This document shows, piece by piece, positions 8,821 through 17,520 of a stretch of 64,000 nt of DNA (positions are counted from its first letter, which is position 1; each line of letters begins with the position of its first letter). This DNA is from Propionispira raffinosivorans DSM 20765 (GTDB lineage Bacteria; Bacillota; Negativicutes; Selenomonadales; Selenomonadaceae): NCBI RefSeq assembly GCF_000381065.1, contig NZ_KB905860.1:1-64000 (forward strand). The letters run 5' to 3'. A program made the position numbers and the translations under genes. The notes under the pieces were generated by a model. It did not search any database. It had not been told where the DNA came from and saw only the letters and a list, made by a program, of their open reading frames with translations.

Positions 8821-8887
8821 ATCTCTTCTTTCCACAACAATTTAGAGAAAATTATTTGTGATTAAAGCTCCAGTCTACAAATCTGAG

Positions 8888-9511
8888 TTATTTGCCATTA
8901 AATATACTATCGATAGAATCGCGCCAATAATTGACTATCCAGTTATTATATTTATGATACATATAAGCTAATTTATCCGATGAATTCGAATAAACAATAC
9001 AGCCTCTATCATCGTACATATGAAATAAAATGTCTTTCTCAAGATTAATGAAATAAACAGCTTGGCTGATTGATGGTTCCCGTCCTTGTTCATAATGTGC
9101 AATACCTTTAAGTATTTCTTTATACGGAATTCCTCCTAAACGTTCATACAATAACCTGACATTGTATTCTTGCGTAATTTGTACTGTGTTACCCATTTCA
9201 TCAATATCTTCATCAACTTTGTACAAAACCTTTTCCTCAAGAACATGGTTTGCAAGCAAACGATATATATAGTTTGGTGTTGTATTACCAAACATTGGGT
9301 CATTTATTATATCCCAATCCTGAATATAAATATATATATCATCTTCCGCATCAAATAAATCTTCAAATATTGAAATCACTCTTGTCATTACTTGATTGAT
9401 TCTCTCCTCAGAACCATTTTTAAAAGGTTCACCTAGTTCATATCTTATATTAATTTCATTATGTAAGTTAGGAAAATTCTCATCTATATATTTAAACAAA
9501 TTATCTTTCAT
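8888..9511 (-). CDS. DUF3885 domain-containing protein
   Basis: The 207-residue protein matches DUF3885 in its opening INIRYELGEPFKNG and its closing YDDRGCIVYSNSSDKLAYMY, then WIVNYWRDSIDSIF. AGGAG precedes the ATG. DUF3885 proteins have no known activity and often lie in clusters of immunity-like genes near polymorphic toxins, as here, although no toxin is present in the window. It appears intact while both neighbours are broken. Confidence 0.75.
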   Translation of the reverse strand: MKDNLFKYIDENFPNLHNEINIRYELGEPFKNGSEERINQVMTRVISIFEDLFDAEDDIYIYIQDWDIINDPMFGNTTPNYIYRLLANHVLEEKVLYKVDEDIDEMGNTVQITQEYNVRLLYERLGGIPYKEILKGIAHYEQGREPSISQAVYFINLEKDILFHMYDDRGCIVYSNSSDKLAYMYHKYNNWIVNYWRDSIDSIFNGK

Positions 9512-9561
9512 TTGATTTCTCCTATTAAAAAATTACGCTTACCTCCGAACCTATAAAAACA

Positions 9562-9783
9562 TTATAAATGTCCATTTTGGGTACAAATAATCAAATCACT
9601 TAATGACCCCATTCCACCGTAAGCAGAAATATGATGATGAACAGACTTTTCATTTTCCCATTCATCTAAATCTTTCTCAATCCATTTTGCTCAATAATGC
9701 ACTTCTGTTTGCTCAAAAATAAATTTCAAAGCACGTAACGATTGACAATAATGTATTTCAATATCATTTCTGTTAAAGTTCAT
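9562..9783 (-). pseudogene. DUF6966-like small gene with in-frame TGA
   Basis: A GGAGGT-preceded ATG opens MNFNRNDIEIHYCQSLRALK. The frame continues through one TGA to AKWIEKDLDEWENEKSV and ISAYGGMGSLSDLIIC, the hallmark of DUF6966 proteins, ending at a TAA. In the family the stop position is normally Trp (TGG), so one G-to-A change explains it. The start signal and 3' part are well preserved, suggesting a recent loss. Confidence 0.65.
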
Positions 9784-9932
9784 TTTAATTACCTCCGAAT
9801 CATTCCCATTCCTAATTCCAATATTAAACAAAACTGCATATTAATCCTGCAAATATAAAAATCAGCACGCAAATGCTGATTTTTACTAAATGTATTATAA
9901 TATAAATAAAGTCTAAGTATATGGGGGCAAAA

Positions 9933-10382
9933 ATGAAACCGAACTATTCTAATTATGGGTTGTCCATTTCTATGGGAAAACTTTTGAGAAAAGAAGTTGA
10001 AACACAACTAATAAATGATTTAACAAAATACGGTATAGATAATAACGAGCTACTTTTTGATTGGTCTGATAGTTGTATTGAAGGCCGTTGTGCAAACTAT
10101 TTAGATGGTTCAGTTGACTGTTTTTCTGTAATAAAACTATTTGATACAAATGATAATTTAATTGTTGACGGATGGATGGACTTTATATCTGAAAAATCTC
10201 ACGATATCTTTATCGTATACTGGGACTTTCTAAGTATCTACGAAAATAAGAAAAGATTAAAAATAAAAGAGACTCCAGGAATTCCATCTCATATCATTGA
10301 AATATTGCCAGCTAAATTAAAAGAAAATTTTGCGCTCTGGGATGGAAATGTGCATGTTCGTTGCAAGCAAGTTTATCCTTAA
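9933..10382 (+). CDS. Uncharacterised protein
   Basis: I do not recognise this 149-residue protein. The start at 9933 is preferred because GGGGG lies five bases upstream; an ATG at 9921 overlaps that site. It is acidic and rich in aromatic residues (VDGWMDFISEKSHDIFIVYW) with no membrane helix, a composition common among immunity proteins. It is oriented away from the immunity-like genes to its left. Function unknown. Confidence 0.55.
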   Translation: MKPNYSNYGLSISMGKLLRKEVETQLINDLTKYGIDNNELLFDWSDSCIEGRCANYLDGSVDCFSVIKLFDTNDNLIVDGWMDFISEKSHDIFIVYWDFLSIYENKKRLKIKETPGIPSHIIEILPAKLKENFALWDGNVHVRCKQVYP

Positions 10383-10729
10383 CGGCCCAAATAGCAGTAT
10401 CGGTGTCATGTACTGAAAAGCAGTAGCGCTCGTATCGGCAGTTCGCTACTGAGCATACAAATTATTGGTCGCTTCCACTACTTTGCCTGATGCGCTATTT
10501 TATAGATATTATCAGCACAGTTGAGAGCTTTGAACGGTGTGTTTTTAATATTCGATTGCAAAACAGCGGTATGTAAAAATGATTGCTTTTTTGCAAGAAA
10601 AGAACTATACTTTATATCATAATTAATAACGTAAGCGTTCACGTAAGCCAACGCACTGTTTGCCATGTGGCAGATGGTGCGTTTTTTTTGTACCATTTTA
10701 CTAGGTGGTTTATAGTCTAAGGGGGTCAT
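10383..10729. other. Leader/intergenic region before the MFS gene
   Basis: About 350 bp upstream of the MFS exporter. On the minus strand there are open stretches that hint at old coding sequence (about 10480-10600), but I cannot name a family. The right part carries the hairpin listed separately. Confidence 0.4.
10650..10690 (+). terminator. Terminator-like hairpin 40 bp before the MFS start
   Basis: ACGCAC pairs with GTGCGT around an inner TTGCCA/TGGCA stem and is followed by eight T. It lies only 40 bp before the ATG, so it could end an upstream transcript or act as an attenuator of the exporter gene. No antiterminator alternative is evident. Confidence 0.65.
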
Positions 10730-11917
10730 ATGTCTCAAGTATCATTAAAGCAAAGTCTCGCAAAACTTGGTTTTGCAATTTTTCTCACCTATTTATCCGT
10801 CGCGATGGCACTTCCTGTTGTTTCTGTATTCGTAACAGAAGAGCTCAAACTTCCTAACTGGTTAGGGGGAGCCGCTGTCGGTGTCTCCTTCGTTGCAACG
10901 ATTCTTTCCAGAAAGCACGCGGGGAATTTTGCTGATGCAAAAAGCAGCAAAAAATGCTTTATGCTCGGCTTTTTCTTCTACATGGCTGCTGCACTTGTTT
11001 GCATGGCTGCCGATACAAGTGGAATGAGTGCCTCAATCGCATTCGCAATTCTTATCGCAGGACGGCTCCTGCTCGGCATAGGAGAAAGTATGGCAACCGT
11101 CGGGCTTCTAAGTTGGCATTTCTCACGCCTCGGCCCTAGCCAGTCAGGAAAGATACTCTCGATTTTGGGGATGGCAATGTACGGTACATTTGCATTAGGC
11201 GGTCCTGTGGGACTTACACTCTATAAGTATTTCGGTTTTAGTTCGGTCATGCTAGCGTCATCCATTGTGCCAATTCTCGGCGTTATCATGTTTCTCACCT
11301 CTCCTGAAGTTGTTCCTCATAAAACTACCGAAGCGAAAAAATCGTTTCTCAATCTTTTGGGAACAATCTGGAAACAAGGATTTGCCGTTATGCTTCAAGG
11401 AGTCGGTTTTGCGGTTCTCGGAGCGTTTATCTCGCTTTATTTTAAAGATCAAGGATGGCCATATGCCGGTGTCGGTCTTTCGTTATTCGGAATCGGATTT
11501 GTGATAAGCCGGATTCTTTTCGGTTCTCTACCCGATAAAATTGGAGGAGTAAAAGTCGCTCTCGTTTCGCTTGTAGTTGAAACGGTTGGGCAAAGTTTAC
11601 TCTGGCTTGCACCTCATTATAGTCTTGCATTGATTGGTGCTCTACTTACCGGTCTCGGCTGTTCAATGATATACCCGGCTATGGGTGTAGAAGTTATAAA
11701 GATGGTTAGCCCTGAACAGCGCGGCACCGCTTTCGGAGGATTCTCAATGTTTCAGGATATTGCTTATGCCTTTTCTGCACCGATTGCGGGCCTTCTTGCC
11801 GATAAATTTAGCTATTCTTCAACCTTTCTTTTCGGTTTTATTGCTGGAGTCGTTGGTATTATTATAGTTCGTTCAATGCGCATCAACAATTTGCCAAGCA
11901 ACAGTACCGCGAATTAG
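10730..11917 (+). CDS. MFS transporter, YhhS/YfcJ-like
   Basis: The 395-residue protein has about twelve hydrophobic helices and the MFS loop motif FADAKSSKK after helix 2. RLLLGIGESMATVG and GMAMYGTFALGGPVGLTLYK match the YhhS/YfcJ subfamily of inner-membrane drug or sugar efflux proteins. GGGGG precedes the ATG. A terminator-like hairpin just upstream and no partner genes suggest a single transcript. Substrate unknown. Confidence 0.8.
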   Translation: MSQVSLKQSLAKLGFAIFLTYLSVAMALPVVSVFVTEELKLPNWLGGAAVGVSFVATILSRKHAGNFADAKSSKKCFMLGFFFYMAAALVCMAADTSGMSASIAFAILIAGRLLLGIGESMATVGLLSWHFSRLGPSQSGKILSILGMAMYGTFALGGPVGLTLYKYFGFSSVMLASSIVPILGVIMFLTSPEVVPHKTTEAKKSFLNLLGTIWKQGFAVMLQGVGFAVLGAFISLYFKDQGWPYAGVGLSLFGIGFVISRILFGSLPDKIGGVKVALVSLVVETVGQSLLWLAPHYSLALIGALLTGLGCSMIYPAMGVEVIKMVSPEQRGTAFGGFSMFQDIAYAFSAPIAGLLADKFSYSSTFLFGFIAGVVGIIIVRSMRINNLPSNSTAN

Positions 11918-12101
11918 CATTCTCGGTATTGTTGCTTTGACTCTTGCGTTGATTTTCGTCCGAGAATACGGCAATTGAACATGTCTTCCCGTACATGGCA
12001 TTAAAAATCACATTTTTCAGGCTCTGATCCCATACGTTGTATGGTTTCGAGTCTTTATCAATGTACTTCCATGACATTCCAATCTGCATAATTGAATCAA
12101 A

Positions 12102-12139
12102 AAATAGACATTAGACAATCATTTGCCTAATGTCTATTT
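12102..12139. terminator. Bidirectional terminator hairpin
   Basis: AAATAGACATTAG and CTAATGTCTATTT form a perfect 13-bp stem flanked by A and T runs. It sits in the gap between the MFS gene and yqhD, whose 3' ends converge. The remainder of 11918-12373 holds a minus-strand Cys-rich frame (about 12245-12350) and one open frame near 11990-12089; neither has a start signal or a family I know. Confidence 0.8.
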
Positions 12140-12373
12140 ATATTGGCATCAACAAAATTATTATCTGTAAGCCCCAGACACCCCAAAGGTACTTGTGCCC
12201 ATTCCACTAATAAAAACTTATAATACCTCTATATTTGAGTTAGGTGTTGTTTTTTTGTCTTTTAAGTAGCTTAAAAGTGACTTTCTTCCCGTTACACATT
12301 AACCAATTACTACTGTTTCCATTGAAAAAAGCGAACCCACAATCACAGCATTTTTTGCATTTTTTGCTTTTTT

Positions 12374-13540
12374 CTATAGCGCATTCTCTAAAATTTTTCG
12401 GCTCACATCCAGCGAAAGATCTTGAGTTTCTGAGAGTGCGGTCATGCCATGCGCCTTTAACTGTTTAATGATAACCAGTAGTTGATCTTTGCCAATATTA
12501 TAGTCGGACAGCCGTGTTTTTACGCCTAGGCTTTCAAAGAATTCACGCGTTTTTTGTATCGCTGAATTTATTCGAACAGCTTCGCTTCCTTCCGTTATGT
12601 TCCAAACACGTTCGGCATATTGTAGAAGTTTAGCATGTTTTTGCTCACGGCGGATTTCCAGCAATGACGGTAATAGGATGGCTAATGTTTGCCCGTGATC
12701 AATGCCGTATAAGCTGGTCAATTCATGTCCAATCATATGAGTTGCCCAGTCCTGCGGAACACCTGCACAGATTAATCCGTTGAGTGCCAGTGTTGCGCTC
12801 CAGACCAGGTTGGCACGCGCATCATAATTTTCCGGTTCGGCGATTGTGTTTTCACCTATTTCGATCAATGTTTGCAGGATACCTTCCGATATACGATCCT
12901 GAATTCTGCCATCTACAGGATATGTGAGATATTGCTCCGTCGTATGTACAAAGGCATCAATTACGCCGTTTGCTACTTGGATCTTGGGTAGTGTAAAGGT
13001 GAGATTTGGATCCAATACCGAGAAACGAGGAAAGACTAATTCACTGAAAACCGGGTATTTACCTTGTCCGTAACTAATTACACCACCGCAGTTCATTTCT
13101 GAACCGGTAGCGGGTAGTGTCAGTACGGTACCAAGTGGAATCGCTGTTTTTATAGTATCCGGGCCAATGGGCGTAAAACCGTAATGCAAAAGATCAAGTG
13201 GTTCTCCTTCGTATGAAGCGGCAAGAGCAATGAATTTTGTTCCGTCAATGACAGAACCGCCGCCGATAGCAAGTAAAAAATCAATGCGGTTATGGCGCAC
13301 TGCCTCTACGGCTTTTAACAGGGTTTCATAATGAGGATTTGGCTCTATACCTCCAAAGTAATGAATTCTTCTGTTTCCCAGTGCGGTTTTTACTTTTTCC
13401 AGCGTCCCGTATTTTTTTGCACTTTCGCCTCCATATGTAATTAAAACATTTGCGTCGGCTGGAATAAGTTGATCAATGTTGTTAAGCATGTCCTTACCAA
13501 ATAAAATGCGCGTTGGATTATAAAAATTAAAATTTAACAT
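12374..13540 (-). CDS. yqhD: NADPH-dependent aldehyde reductase YqhD (iron-containing ADH)
   Basis: YqhD-type enzymes reduce short-chain and lipid-peroxidation aldehydes with NADPH. The protein (388 residues from the ATG at 13540, preceded by GGGGAG) follows the E. coli enzyme closely throughout: FYNPTRILFGK, GGGSVIDGTKF for the dinucleotide, PATGSEMN, DAFVHTTEQY and GHELTSLYGIDHGQT with the metal-binding Asp and His residues, and AERVWNITEGSE. The frame also opens 13 codons earlier, but without a ribosome site. A divergent MerR-type gene lies 250 bp away and probably controls it. It acts in the cytoplasm in aldehyde detoxification or alcohol production. Confidence 0.92.
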   Translation of the reverse strand: MLNFNFYNPTRILFGKDMLNNIDQLIPADANVLITYGGESAKKYGTLEKVKTALGNRRIHYFGGIEPNPHYETLLKAVEAVRHNRIDFLLAIGGGSVIDGTKFIALAASYEGEPLDLLHYGFTPIGPDTIKTAIPLGTVLTLPATGSEMNCGGVISYGQGKYPVFSELVFPRFSVLDPNLTFTLPKIQVANGVIDAFVHTTEQYLTYPVDGRIQDRISEGILQTLIEIGENTIAEPENYDARANLVWSATLALNGLICAGVPQDWATHMIGHELTSLYGIDHGQTLAILLPSLLEIRREQKHAKLLQYAERVWNITEGSEAVRINSAIQKTREFFESLGVKTRLSDYNIGKDQLLVIIKQLKAHGMTALSETQDLSLDVSRKILENAL

Positions 13541-13640
13541 AATAAGCACTCCCCTTCTATATATATAAGGATAAAGCATTATAGAAGCTCTAAGTCAAGA
13601 ATATTTTTATAGTAAGAAAACAAAAACAATAAATCCGCGC

Positions 13641-13765
13641 GATATCTTAGATATCATAGCAACTGCGATATATAATTCGTACTTAAAAATCCAAATTTAT
13701 CGCGTATATTCTTGTTGGAAAATTCATTCTATGATAATATCTACATAGAGTCACTCTAAGATATC
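13641..13765. promoter_or_regulatory. Divergent yqhD/merR control region
   Basis: GATATCTTAGATATC (13641-13655) is a palindrome, and GATATCTTAGA recurs inverted at 13755-13765, so the divergent promoter region is framed by matching sites. A TTCTTG/TGATAAT pair at 13709/13732 could serve the regulator gene. Binding by the MerR-type protein is inferred. Confidence 0.45.
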
Positions 13766-13787
13766 CTTTCGATTAGGAGATGAATCA

Positions 13788-14162
13788 ATGGCAATTTCCA
13801 TCAAGCAATTTGCAAAAGAAACAGGTGTTTCCGAGTATACTTTACGTTTTTATGAAAAGGAAGGCGTATTGCCTTTTGTAGAGCGTGATAAAAATGGCAA
13901 TCGAATCTACAACGAACAAAATTTCGAGTGGATATACTTTATTATATCTTTGCGCGAAACAGGTATGCCTCTTTCGGAAATCAAAAGGTATGCGGAATTA
14001 TTTAAACAAGGGGATAGTACAATCTCGGAACGCAAACAGATGATGCTGGAGCATAAAACAAAAGCAGAGGAACAACTGACGCAGATTCTAAAGCATCTGG
14101 AAAGAATCAACTATAAGCTAGCATTATATGATGTAATGGAAAAGACAGTTAAATTCCCATAA
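13788..14162 (+). CDS. MerR-family regulator (AdhR-like)
   Basis: The 124-residue protein has the N-terminal winged helix IKQFAKETGVSEYTLRFYEK and a C-terminal dimerisation coiled coil. It resembles AdhR/YraB-type regulators that sit next to aldehyde-reductase genes. In B. subtilis AdhR a cysteine senses aldehydes; this protein contains no cysteine at all, so sensing must differ. GGAGA precedes the ATG. It is divergent from yqhD, its likely target. Confidence 0.85.
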   Translation: MAISIKQFAKETGVSEYTLRFYEKEGVLPFVERDKNGNRIYNEQNFEWIYFIISLRETGMPLSEIKRYAELFKQGDSTISERKQMMLEHKTKAEEQLTQILKHLERINYKLALYDVMEKTVKFP

Positions 14163-14482
14163 TCCAGGTTGGTTTACTCCATATAATTATTGTTCGGTCT
14201 TAATGATGGATACAATAATAGCACTTATTGTTCAAATATAAAATGTTACTTTGATGGATGTGGCACCAATGGCATGTAATAGACTGCCTCAAAATCAGTC
14301 GCCAATCAACCAGTTTCTAATAGGGCACTAGCTATTACTAGGAGCACATCTGTCACTTTGTTTTAAATTACTACAATTATGTATGGATTCCCTTGAAAAA
14401 TCCACAATTGACAGAATAATTAAATTATTATAACATTAACTCATCTCACTGAATGCATTCAATTAAATAGGGGGAGTATACA
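14163..14482. other. Intergenic region before the flavoenzyme gene
   Basis: About 320 bp without a credible gene. The part directly upstream of 14483 is AT-rich and must hold the promoter, but no clear -35/-10 pair stands out. Confidence 0.4.
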
Positions 14483-16477
14483 GTGCAAAAATATCAAAAG
14501 TTATTCGAACCAGTAAAAATAGGTTCCATCGAAATTAAGAACCGTTTTGCCATGGCTCCAATGGGCCCTTTGGGCCTCGCAGACTCGGAAGGCGGCTTTA
14601 ATCAGCGGGGTGTCGAATATTATACGGCGCGGGCACGTGGCGGAGTAGGCCTTGTTATTACAGGCGTTACCTTTGTTGATAACGTAATCGAAGAACACGA
14701 CGTCTGTCATGTTCCTTGCTCTACTCATAATCCTGTTCATTTTATCCGTACCGCCAGAGAAATGACGGAACGTATCCATGCCTATGACGGCAAAGTCTTT
14801 CTTCAACTAAGTGGCGGATTTGGCAGGGTAACCATTCCTACAAATTTAGGTGATCATCCTCCGGTTGCACCATCTCCTATTCCTCACCGCTGGCTTGATA
14901 AAGCCTGCAGAGAATTAGCTGTTGATGAAATTAGACAGATTGTACATAAATTCGGCGAAGGCGCTTACAATGCCAAAAGAGCTGGCTTTGACGGTGTCCA
15001 AATTCATGCTGTACATGAAGGATACTTAATCGATCAGTTTGCCATTGCCTTTTTCAATCAGCGTACTGATGAATACGGCGGTTCTTTAGAAAATCGCCTG
15101 CGTTTTGCCAAAGAAATCGTCGAAGAAATCAAAAAAACCTGTGGAGCAGATTTTCCGGTAACGATGCGTTACAGTCCTAAAAGCTTTATCAAAGATTGGC
15201 GTGACGGAGCGCTTCCAGGGGAAGAATTTGAAGAAAAAGGCAGAGACATCCCTGAGGGAATTGAAGTAGCCAAGCTTCTAGCAGCGTTTGGTTATGATGC
15301 CCTTGATATCGATGTAGGCTCCTATGATTCCTGGTGGTGGAGTCACCCGCCTATGTACCAGGCAAAGGGTCTTTATATTCCTTATGCTAAGATTATAAAG
15401 GACGTAGTAGATGTGCCTATTATCTGTGCCGGGCGCATGGATAATCCTGATTTAGCATTAGGTGCAGTAGAGGATGGCGCTTGTGATATGGTAAGTCTTG
15501 GGCGTCCCCTACTAGCTGACGAAAGCTATGTAAATAAGTTGCGTAGCGGAAAAACAGCTAATATTAGACCATGCTTGTCCTGTCAAGAAGGCTGCATGGG
15601 ACGTATTCAGGAGTTTTCTTCCTTAAATTGTGCGGTCAATCCTAGAGCTTGCCGGGAAAGAGAAACGGAGCTTATGCCGGCACTGAAAAGCAAAAAGGTA
15701 CTGATTATAGGTGGTGGAGTAACAGGCTGTGAAGCAGCCAGAGTTTTAGCCCTTCGCGGACATAAACCCGTAATTTATGAAAGCACCGGGCGCTTAGGCG
15801 GCAATTTGATCCCAGGCGGTGTGCCAGATTTTAAAGAAGACGACCATGCTTTAGTCGATTGGTATGAAACTACGTTAAAAGAACTCAATGTGGAAGTTCA
15901 CCTCAATACTAAAGCTACCGCTGAATTGATCCGTAAAAATCAAATAGATGGGCTAATTATTGCCACAGGCTCCAAACCAAAAATGTTTAACCTTGGCGAT
16001 AATAGTAAAGTTTACTCTGCTGCCCAAGTGTTGCTGAAAAATGTGGATGCTGGCAACAAGGTCGTAATTGTTGGTGGCGGACTTGTTGGCTGCGAGCTAG
16101 CTCTTTGGCTGGCTGATCAAGGGAAAAAGATTACAATCGTAGAAGTACAAAATAAGTTGCTGGCAATAAATGGTCCACTGTGCCATGCTAACTCGGAAAT
16201 GCTGAAAAGATTGGTTCCCTTTAAAGGCGTGGAAGTACTAACATCCGCTAAAATCATAAAAACTACAGACAAGGGTGTCTTGTTGGAAGTCAACAACCAA
16301 ACAGAAGAACGCCCTTGTGACAGCGTAATCCTAGCTGTTGGGTATAGCTCTGAAAATTCTCTTTATAATGAACTTAAGTATGAATTTTCCGATATTCATG
16401 TAATTGGTGATGCCCGTAAAGTTTCAAATATCATGTATGCCATTTGGGATGCCTTTGAAGTAGCCTCAAGAATGTAA
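14483..16477 (+). CDS. NADH:flavin oxidoreductase / enoate-reductase-like protein
   Basis: This 664-residue enzyme combines an Old Yellow Enzyme FMN barrel (about 1-345) with an FAD/NAD domain (about 405-660), the layout of 2,4-dienoyl-CoA reductase, 2-enoate reductase and BaiCD. GFDGVQIHAVHEGYLIDQF carries the active-site His pair (175, 178). Cys364, 367, 371 and 383 (CLSCQEGC...NC) bind a 4Fe-4S cluster linking the two flavins. GGGVTGCEAARVLA and VVIVGGGLVGCELA are dinucleotide-binding loops. The start is GTG with GGGGAG upstream; a terminator follows. It would reduce an activated C=C bond with NAD(P)H; the substrate cannot be read from sequence. Confidence 0.88.
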   Translation: MQKYQKLFEPVKIGSIEIKNRFAMAPMGPLGLADSEGGFNQRGVEYYTARARGGVGLVITGVTFVDNVIEEHDVCHVPCSTHNPVHFIRTAREMTERIHAYDGKVFLQLSGGFGRVTIPTNLGDHPPVAPSPIPHRWLDKACRELAVDEIRQIVHKFGEGAYNAKRAGFDGVQIHAVHEGYLIDQFAIAFFNQRTDEYGGSLENRLRFAKEIVEEIKKTCGADFPVTMRYSPKSFIKDWRDGALPGEEFEEKGRDIPEGIEVAKLLAAFGYDALDIDVGSYDSWWWSHPPMYQAKGLYIPYAKIIKDVVDVPIICAGRMDNPDLALGAVEDGACDMVSLGRPLLADESYVNKLRSGKTANIRPCLSCQEGCMGRIQEFSSLNCAVNPRACRERETELMPALKSKKVLIIGGGVTGCEAARVLALRGHKPVIYESTGRLGGNLIPGGVPDFKEDDHALVDWYETTLKELNVEVHLNTKATAELIRKNQIDGLIIATGSKPKMFNLGDNSKVYSAAQVLLKNVDAGNKVVIVGGGLVGCELALWLADQGKKITIVEVQNKLLAINGPLCHANSEMLKRLVPFKGVEVLTSAKIIKTTDKGVLLEVNNQTEERPCDSVILAVGYSSENSLYNELKYEFSDIHVIGDARKVSNIMYAIWDAFEVASRM

Positions 16478-16490
16478 CCCCTTATAATTT

Positions 16491-16532
16491 AAATATCCCC
16501 TGGTAAGATCTTTTGCTTATCAGGGGATATTT
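16491..16532 (+). terminator. Rho-independent terminator
   Basis: AATATCCCCTG and CAGGGGATATT, extended by TAAG/CTTA, form a strong stem directly after the flavoenzyme gene. Confidence 0.85.
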
Positions 16533-16639
16533 GTGTGCTGCTATTCTTTTATTTATTGAAAATGAAATTTGAATTATATATAATTAGGCTAATTGTAAAA
16601 AGCCCCAAGCAGTTCCTATACTATATGAGGTGAAAGTTT

Positions 16640-16732
16640 ATGACAAAATTGACGAGCCGGGCGAAACAAGCTGAGGCGTCAAAAATGCCGTTACCTTGAC
16701 AACAAGTCAGTTGGTAACGGCATTTTTGACGC
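16640..16732 (+). other. 19-codon ORF ending in a perfect 20-bp hairpin
   Basis: GAGGTG is followed by an ATG opening MTKLTSRAKQAEASKMPLP and a stop at 16697-16699. Its last codons lie in the left arm of a perfect 20-bp inverted repeat (16676-16695 and 16713-16732, 17-bp loop). The N-terminus resembles the start of TetR-type regulators, so this may be a gene cut off by the hairpin sequence; a true leader peptide with attenuator is less likely because no gene follows on this strand. The rest of 16533-16934 shows nothing else. Confidence 0.45.
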
Positions 16733-16934
16733 TTATTGAATAATGATCACCCAGCTAATCTAGAAGCACTTCAACCTGTACAATTGATATAAAATATTAT
16801 ACTGGCTGGTCTGAACTACTAGATAGCACCACAGTTTCGGCTTAGTTTTTTTCTACATTTTTATTAATGTTACGTCCGATTCCTTTACTAGCCATACTGT
16901 TGCTGTCTACAAATTCTATCCACGTAATCAAATT

Positions 16935-17330
16935 TTATGCCTCAATTTTAATATTCTTTTCCTGAAAAACTTGTTTTACAACATGTAATGCATTTAAAGT
17001 TCTTGGTAAACCAGCAGGAAGTGAACAGTGGACAATAGTTTCAACTATCTCTCTAGGAGCAAGTCCAACATTTAAGCCAGCATAAATATGCGTGCTAAGC
17101 CAAGACTCGCAGCCTCCCAATGTCGTAAGAGAAGCAATTAATATAAGCTCTCTTTGCTTAAGACTAAGACCATCCCTGCAAAAAATGTCCCCGAAAGCAA
17201 ATTCAATAATGTGTTTACCAAATCCAGGTGCTATTTCCTCTATAGACTGAATTGCCGCTTGATTCCCCTCGCCAAATACTTCCGCGAATGTTTCTTGCCC
17301 TTTTTGAAATTTATTATCCATTTCTTTCAA
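16935..17330 (-). CDS. Carboxymuconolactone decarboxylase (AhpD-like) family protein
   Basis: The 131-residue helical protein matches the CMD family: LSLKQRELILIASLTTLGGC, WLSTHIYAGLNVGLAPREIV and IVHCSLPAGLPRTLNALHVV. In AhpD relatives a CxxC near the conserved His gives peroxidase activity; here the pair is absent, favouring a decarboxylase or unknown role. TTG at 17330 (GAGAGG just upstream) or ATG at 17321 could be the start. The divergent flavoenzyme across the gap and the co-directional Crp-type gene upstream are possible partners. Confidence 0.8.
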   Translation of the reverse strand: MKEMDNKFQKGQETFAEVFGEGNQAAIQSIEEIAPGFGKHIIEFAFGDIFCRDGLSLKQRELILIASLTTLGGCESWLSTHIYAGLNVGLAPREIVETIVHCSLPAGLPRTLNALHVVKQVFQEKNIKIEA

Positions 17331-17385
17331 CTCATCCTCTCTATATATTTATAGTTACACTATACAGAAAGGACCTAAAAATTTC

Positions 17386-17520
17386 ATTAACCTATGTTAA
17401 TGAAAACAAAATTCATATAAATTCTGCTCAAAGACACTGGTAAGACTGTGGTAAGCGGTAAATTATTAAGCTATGTTAATTTGATTTTATATGCGTACGA
17501 ATTCTGCTCAAAGACACCGG
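17386..17520. repeat. Tandem copy of the 3' end of the Crp-type gene
   Basis: ATTAASCTATGTTAAT followed about 34 bp later by AATTCTGCTCAAAGACACYGG occurs at 17386-17440 and again at 17465-17520. The right copy is the last codons and stop of the adjacent regulator; the left copy is a diverged leftover of the same gene end, with the PVSLSRI frame still readable. Confidence 0.6.

Noticed and set aside
12244..12373. Minus-strand Cys-rich frame downstream of yqhD
   Set aside because: It has a zinc-ribbon look but no start codon or ribosome site, and the family is not recognisable.
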